DNA of 8,925 bases from Planctomycetota bacterium (GTDB lineage: Bacteria > Planctomycetota > DG-23 > SLPQ01), in assembly GCA_021160625.1 (NCBI GenBank), contig JAGHCE010000232.1, forward strand, positions 1-8,925. The letters are read 5' to 3'. The notes below the pieces were generated by a model that was not told the DNA's origin, ran no database searches, and saw only the letters and a program-made list of their open reading frames with translations. The first letter of the stretch is position 1. Every line of letters starts with the position of its first letter. The translations under genes and the position numbers were made by a program. Below, one piece after another: positions 6,822 to 8,925 of this stretch.

Positions 6822-7982
6822 ATGATCCTGCGAATATCCGACAGGTACATAATACGCTCATTCCTGTTCTCGCTGGTGATCTGCGCGGCGGCGCTGGTGA
6901 GCCTGTTTATGGTGGTCGACACCTTCAGCAACCTCTCGCACCTCGTGGAAAGGTGGCGCACAACCGGCAAGCCGGTCACAACGTTCGTCCTGATGATCCT
7001 GGAGATGAACGCCACGAGGCTGCCGCTGGTGCTCTATGAGCTCATTCCCGTCCTGACGCTCGCCGCCGCGATGTTTACCGTCGTGGCGCTCAAGCGCGCA
7101 AACGAGCTGACGCCGCTTTTAGCGTCAGGGGTCAGTATGTACCGCGTCCTGTGGCCGCTCTTTCTTATGGCGATCGTCCTGGCCCTCGTCCAGATCGTCG
7201 ACAAGGAAATCCTCATCCCGAAATACGCCGACAACATCTACAACTGGGACCGCCTGAGGGAAGACGCCACTCGCCGCGAGCGCAAGATCGCTATGCTCGA
7301 AGACAGCTACGGCAACGTGCTCTTCGCCGCCAGGTACAAGGTCTCCGAAAAGGAGCAGCTCAGCGCCCACCTCACCCGGTATTACACCGGGATGCTCGTG
7401 CCTCGGCCGATGATCATCGTCACCGCCGAGCGCGTCACGTGGAGCCAGAGCCCGCCCGGGTGGCGCTACCTGGACGGGACGAGCATCAGGTTCGACCGCA
7501 GCGGCGCCATCCTCTCGCAGGAGCGTTTGCCGGACGAGGGGCTCTTTGTACCGCTCCTTAGCGGTGTGAAGGCTCGAGATCTCGATGAGTTCGAACTCGT
7601 CACCGACGCCACCCCCGTCAAGATAGAGACCGAGGAGGTCGATATCTTTTACCAGCCGAGCCTCTACCTTCTCCAATATGTCCACGACCACGGCCTGCGC
7701 ACCGACATAGCCCTCGACCTCAACAAGCGAATGGCCGCGCCGCTGACGGGCATTATCCTGCTGCTCATCGGACTGCCGTTTGTCCTCAAGCGCGACCTCA
7801 AGAGCCCCTTCCTGGCCGTCCTGGTGGCGGTCCTCATTGCGGGGGCTTTTTTCGCCACGGGGCTTATCTGCGAAAATTTTGCGATGCAGGGGCGCATTTT
7901 GACTCCATTGACAGGTGCCTGGGCCCCGATTATTATCTTCGGGCCGATCGGAGCCCTGCTTTTCGATACGATAGAATCCTGA
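6822..7982 (+). CDS. lptG: LptF/LptG-family permease (second copy, LptG position)
   Basis: A 386-residue partner of the preceding permease, with the same six-helix plus jellyroll architecture. It has the N-terminal ISDRYIIRSFLFSLVI (5-20), the coupling region LKRANELTPLLASGVSMYRV (90-109), a periplasmic domain at about 130-290, and the conserved C-terminal stretch NKRMAAPLTGIILLLIGLPF (301-320) that begins helix 4. These are strong LptG-like signatures. It starts at ATG 6822, with GAAGG (6811-6815) as a ribosome binding site that lies inside the end of lptF. The 3-bp gap supports coupled translation and equal amounts of the two subunits. hisB follows after 17 bp. Function in LPS or related glycolipid export is well supported by family; the exact cargo in this organism is unknown. 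Confidence 0.9.
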   Translation: MILRISDRYIIRSFLFSLVICAAALVSLFMVVDTFSNLSHLVERWRTTGKPVTTFVLMILEMNATRLPLVLYELIPVLTLAAAMFTVVALKRANELTPLLASGVSMYRVLWPLFLMAIVLALVQIVDKEILIPKYADNIYNWDRLREDATRRERKIAMLEDSYGNVLFAARYKVSEKEQLSAHLTRYYTGMLVPRPMIIVTAERVTWSQSPPGWRYLDGTSIRFDRSGAILSQERLPDEGLFVPLLSGVKARDLDEFELVTDATPVKIETEEVDIFYQPSLYLLQYVHDHGLRTDIALDLNKRMAAPLTGIILLLIGLPFVLKRDLKSPFLAVLVAVLIAGAFFATGLICENFAMQGRILTPLTGAWAPIIIFGPIGALLFDTIES

Positions 7983-7986
7983 AAAC

Positions 7987-7994
7987 AGGAAGGG
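7987..7994 (+). promoter_or_regulatory. Ribosome binding site of hisB, supporting its GTG start
   Basis: AGGAAGGG lies 5 bases before the GTG at 8000. This start is needed to include the conserved N-terminal strand RKTHETDIRLELDLDG; the next in-frame ATG is at residue 31 and would remove it. Confidence 0.65.
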
Positions 7995-7999
7995 TAGAC

Positions 8000-8581
8000 G
8001 TGGCAAGGAAAGCGAAACTCACCCGCAAAACGCACGAGACGGATATCCGTCTTGAACTGGACCTCGACGGAACCGGCGCCTCAAAGGTTATGACGAGCAT
8101 CGGCTTCTTCGACCATATGCTCACGCTTCTGGCCCGCCACTCAGGGTTTGACCTCGATGTGAAGGCCTCCGGCGACACCCACGTCGACTACCACCACACA
8201 GTTGAGGACGTCGGAATCGTTCTGGGCCAGGTGCTAAGAGACGCGCTCGGCGACAAGGCCGGCATCGAGCGCTACGGATCGGCGGCGCTGCCGATGGACG
8301 AGACCCTCGCACGCGTAGCCATCGACCTCGGCGGGCGCCCCTACCTCGTTTTCAACGTGGAATTTCCCTCGGAAAAAGTCGGCGACTTCGACACGGGCCT
8401 GGTTGAAGAGTTTATGCGGGCGGTCGCGACAAACGCAATGATGAACCTCCACATAGAAGTCCCCCACGGCGCCAACGCCCACCACATCTCGGAAGCCGTA
8501 TTCAAGGGCCTTGCCCGGGCGCTGCGCCAGGCCGTCAAGATCACCGGCACCGAAATCCCAAGCACCAAGGGGCAACTGTAG
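8000..8581 (+). CDS. hisB: Imidazoleglycerol-phosphate dehydratase, monofunctional
   Basis: A 193-residue IGPD, full length for the monofunctional form; the histidinol-phosphatase domain found in enterobacterial HisB is absent. It dehydrates imidazoleglycerol phosphate to imidazole-acetol phosphate in histidine biosynthesis, as a cytoplasmic manganese-dependent 24-mer in known cases. Both metal-binding repeats are intact: FFDHMLTLLARH (36-47) with DTHVDYHHTVED (59-70), and the second half with HHISEAVFKGLARALR (161-176). PMDE (98-101) and the C-terminal PSTKG (187-191) are also present. The start is GTG. It follows lptG by 17 bp on the same strand, and no other his gene is visible, so the histidine pathway is either scattered or outside the window. 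The aminotransferase at the head of the operon is not an obvious HisC. Confidence 0.97.
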   Translation: MARKAKLTRKTHETDIRLELDLDGTGASKVMTSIGFFDHMLTLLARHSGFDLDVKASGDTHVDYHHTVEDVGIVLGQVLRDALGDKAGIERYGSAALPMDETLARVAIDLGGRPYLVFNVEFPSEKVGDFDTGLVEEFMRAVATNAMMNLHIEVPHGANAHHISEAVFKGLARALRQAVKITGTEIPSTKGQL

Positions 8582-8594
8582 GCCGAGGGATGTG

Positions 8595-8620
8595 CTTGTA
8601 CGCACACTTTGTGCAAGTTT
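8595..8620 (+). terminator. Weak terminator-like hairpin after hisB
   Basis: GCACA (8602-8606) and TGTGC (8610-8614) form a perfect 5-bp stem with a CTT loop. In an alternative fold CACA/TGTG stacks on an outer CTTG (8595-8598)/CAAG (8614-8617) pair with a 4-base bulge. A short TTTAT follows. The stem is not GC-rich and the T-run is short, so termination is possible but weak. Confidence 0.3.
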
Positions 8621-8647
8621 ATCGCTCAGGGAGTGTAAGGGCATATG

Positions 8648-8734
8648 AAGCCGCCCTACTCAAGCAATATTGATTCCGCGTGCGGCAAGCCACCCTACAA
8701 TTGCGCACGCGGCAAGCCGCACCCTACACGATTG
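8648..8734. repeat. Imperfect direct repeats with core GGCAAGCC...ACCCTAC
   Basis: Two clear copies lie side by side. Copy 1 (8678-8703) reads GTGCGGCAAGCC then ACCCTACA and ATTG. Copy 2 (8703-8734) reads ACGCGGCAAGCC, GC, ACCCTACA, CG, ATTG. The ten-base core GCGGCAAGCC and the eight-base ACCCTACA are identical, with small insertions between them. A decayed third copy, AAGCCGCCCTAC, sits at 8648-8659, followed by an ATATTG. They look like members of a dispersed intergenic repeat family, not a CRISPR, because there are no uniform spacers. Confidence 0.6.
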
Positions 8735-8755
8735 AGAATCTTCGACCCCTCTTTC

Positions 8756-8780
8756 GTAGGGGCGAGGCGTGCCGCGCCCG
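8756..8780. repeat. GC-rich repeat-like element with internal dyad (GTAGGGGCG...CGCGCCCG)
   Basis: GGGCG (8760-8764) pairs with CGCCC (8775-8779) around a 10-base loop that itself contains GGC-GT-GCC. It starts with GTAGGG, the complement of the CCCTAC that ends the neighbouring repeats, in opposite orientation. It resembles a REP-like unit, but only one copy is in the window. Confidence 0.35.
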
Positions 8781-8811
8781 CGGAATCCAAGGAATCTTTC
8801 GAGTGCACTGG

Positions 8812-8830
8812 GCAGCGCACTAGGCGCTGC
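8812..8830. repeat. Perfect 7-bp inverted repeat near the stop of the right-edge gene
   Basis: GCAGCGC (8812-8818), loop ACTAG, GCGCTGC (8824-8830). It lies 4 bases beyond the stop codon of the minus-strand gene ending at 8835. Neither side has a T-run, so it is not a classic intrinsic terminator. It may protect a 3' end or be part of another repeat family. Confidence 0.5.
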
Positions 8831-8834
8831 GCTC

Positions 8835-8925
8835 CTAAGGTTTGAAGAGCTCTTTCAAGCGGGCCCAGGTCTCTTTCAGTTTCCGGGGCGTCTCCGGGAC
8901 CGCCTTGGGAAGGGGCGTGGCGCTC
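8835..8925 (-). CDS. 3' end of an unidentified protein gene, cut by window edge
   Basis: On the minus strand an open frame enters from the right edge and ends at TAG 8837-8835. The last 29 residues are proline-rich and then charged and helical: SATPLPKAVPETP followed by RKLKETWARLKELFKP. The amphipathic, lysine-rich tail and sensible codon use (CTG AAA GAG ACC TGG) suggest a real C-terminus. At 30 codons in GC-rich DNA, openness alone is weak evidence. The gene would be convergent with hisB. The family is not recognised. Confidence 0.45.
   Translation of the reverse strand, partial: SATPLPKAVPETPRKLKETWARLKELFKP

Larger units (their letters stand above)
8582..8834. other. Intergenic region downstream of hisB holding short GC-rich repeats and hairpins
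   Basis: A 253-bp stretch between hisB and a convergent minus-strand gene. It has a weak hairpin just after hisB, imperfect copies of a GGCAAGCC/ACCCTAC repeat, a second repeat-like element starting GTAGGGGCG, and a perfect 7-bp hairpin before the right-hand gene. A 66-codon reading frame (8645-8845) crosses all of these but reads through the repeats and is not considered a gene. No tRNA or known structured RNA was recognised. Confidence 0.6.

Noticed and set aside
7125..8006. A 293-codon minus-strand open frame opposite lptG
   Set aside because: It is antisense to a well-supported permease; highly charged low-complexity translation with no recognisable domain.
8648..8734. CRISPR array
   Set aside because: Only two to three imperfect copies, directly adjacent and without uniform spacers; no cas genes nearby.
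8812..8830. Intrinsic terminator
   Set aside because: The stem is perfect, but neither strand has a following T-run, so it is listed as an inverted repeat only.
8645..8845. A 66-codon plus-strand reading frame after hisB
   Set aside because: It is translated straight through the GGCAAGCC/ACCCTAC repeats (giving CGKPPYNC and ARGKPHPT) and the later hairpin, and it overlaps the stop of the right-edge gene. The composition is repeat-derived, not protein-like.

Overview
This is a GC-rich bacterial chromosomal window with ten protein genes in two divergent, tightly packed gene trains. A Gram-negative-type envelope is implied by an LptF/LptG pair, the inner-membrane permeases of lipopolysaccharide export. 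LptFG, a stand-alone GspF-like protein, DUF502, tandem WYL regulators and short GC-rich intergenic repeats together would fit Planctomycetota (Phycisphaerae-like) or another deep-branching diderm. That placement is an inference from gene content and style; there is no rRNA or marker gene here to fix it.

Left half, minus strand, read from 4257 down to 1: a ComF-family phosphoribosyltransferase, a short GspF/PilC/ComGB-type membrane platform protein, a DUF502 two-helix membrane protein, and two consecutive WYL-domain transcription regulators in a PafB/PafC-like arrangement. The second regulator runs off the left edge. The junctions are an ATGA overlap (ComF/GspF), a 23-bp gap with a strong Shine-Dalgarno sequence before a GTG start (GspF/DUF502), a TAATG overlap (DUF502/WYL1) and a 13-base overlap (WYL1/WYL2), so one polycistronic, translationally coupled unit is likely. 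ComF and GspF homologues are both known in DNA uptake, and PafBC-type WYL regulators respond to DNA damage. A link between DNA uptake and DNA-damage sensing is therefore the most interesting hypothesis here, but it is unproven.

Centre (4258-4403): a short divergent intergenic region. On the plus strand it has a well-formed sigma70-type promoter (TTGCCT, 16 bp, TATAAT) followed by an AGGAGG ribosome binding site. No equally good promoter was seen for the minus-strand operon.

Right half, plus strand: a class I/II PLP aminotransferase, lptF, lptG and hisB (imidazoleglycerol-phosphate dehydratase), with gaps of 12, 3 and 17 bp. This is probably one operon joining amino-acid metabolism with LPS transport. 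Downstream of hisB (8582-8834) is an untranslated stretch with a weak terminator-like hairpin, two to three imperfect copies of a GGCAAGCC/ACCCTAC repeat, a second GC-rich repeat-like element and a perfect 7-bp hairpin. At the right edge lies the 3' end of a minus-strand gene of unknown function, convergent with hisB.

No tRNA, rRNA, CRISPR array, transposase, toxin-antitoxin or phage gene was seen. Most of the window is ordinary housekeeping and envelope biology. The unusual parts are the gene order of the minus operon and the repeat cluster.
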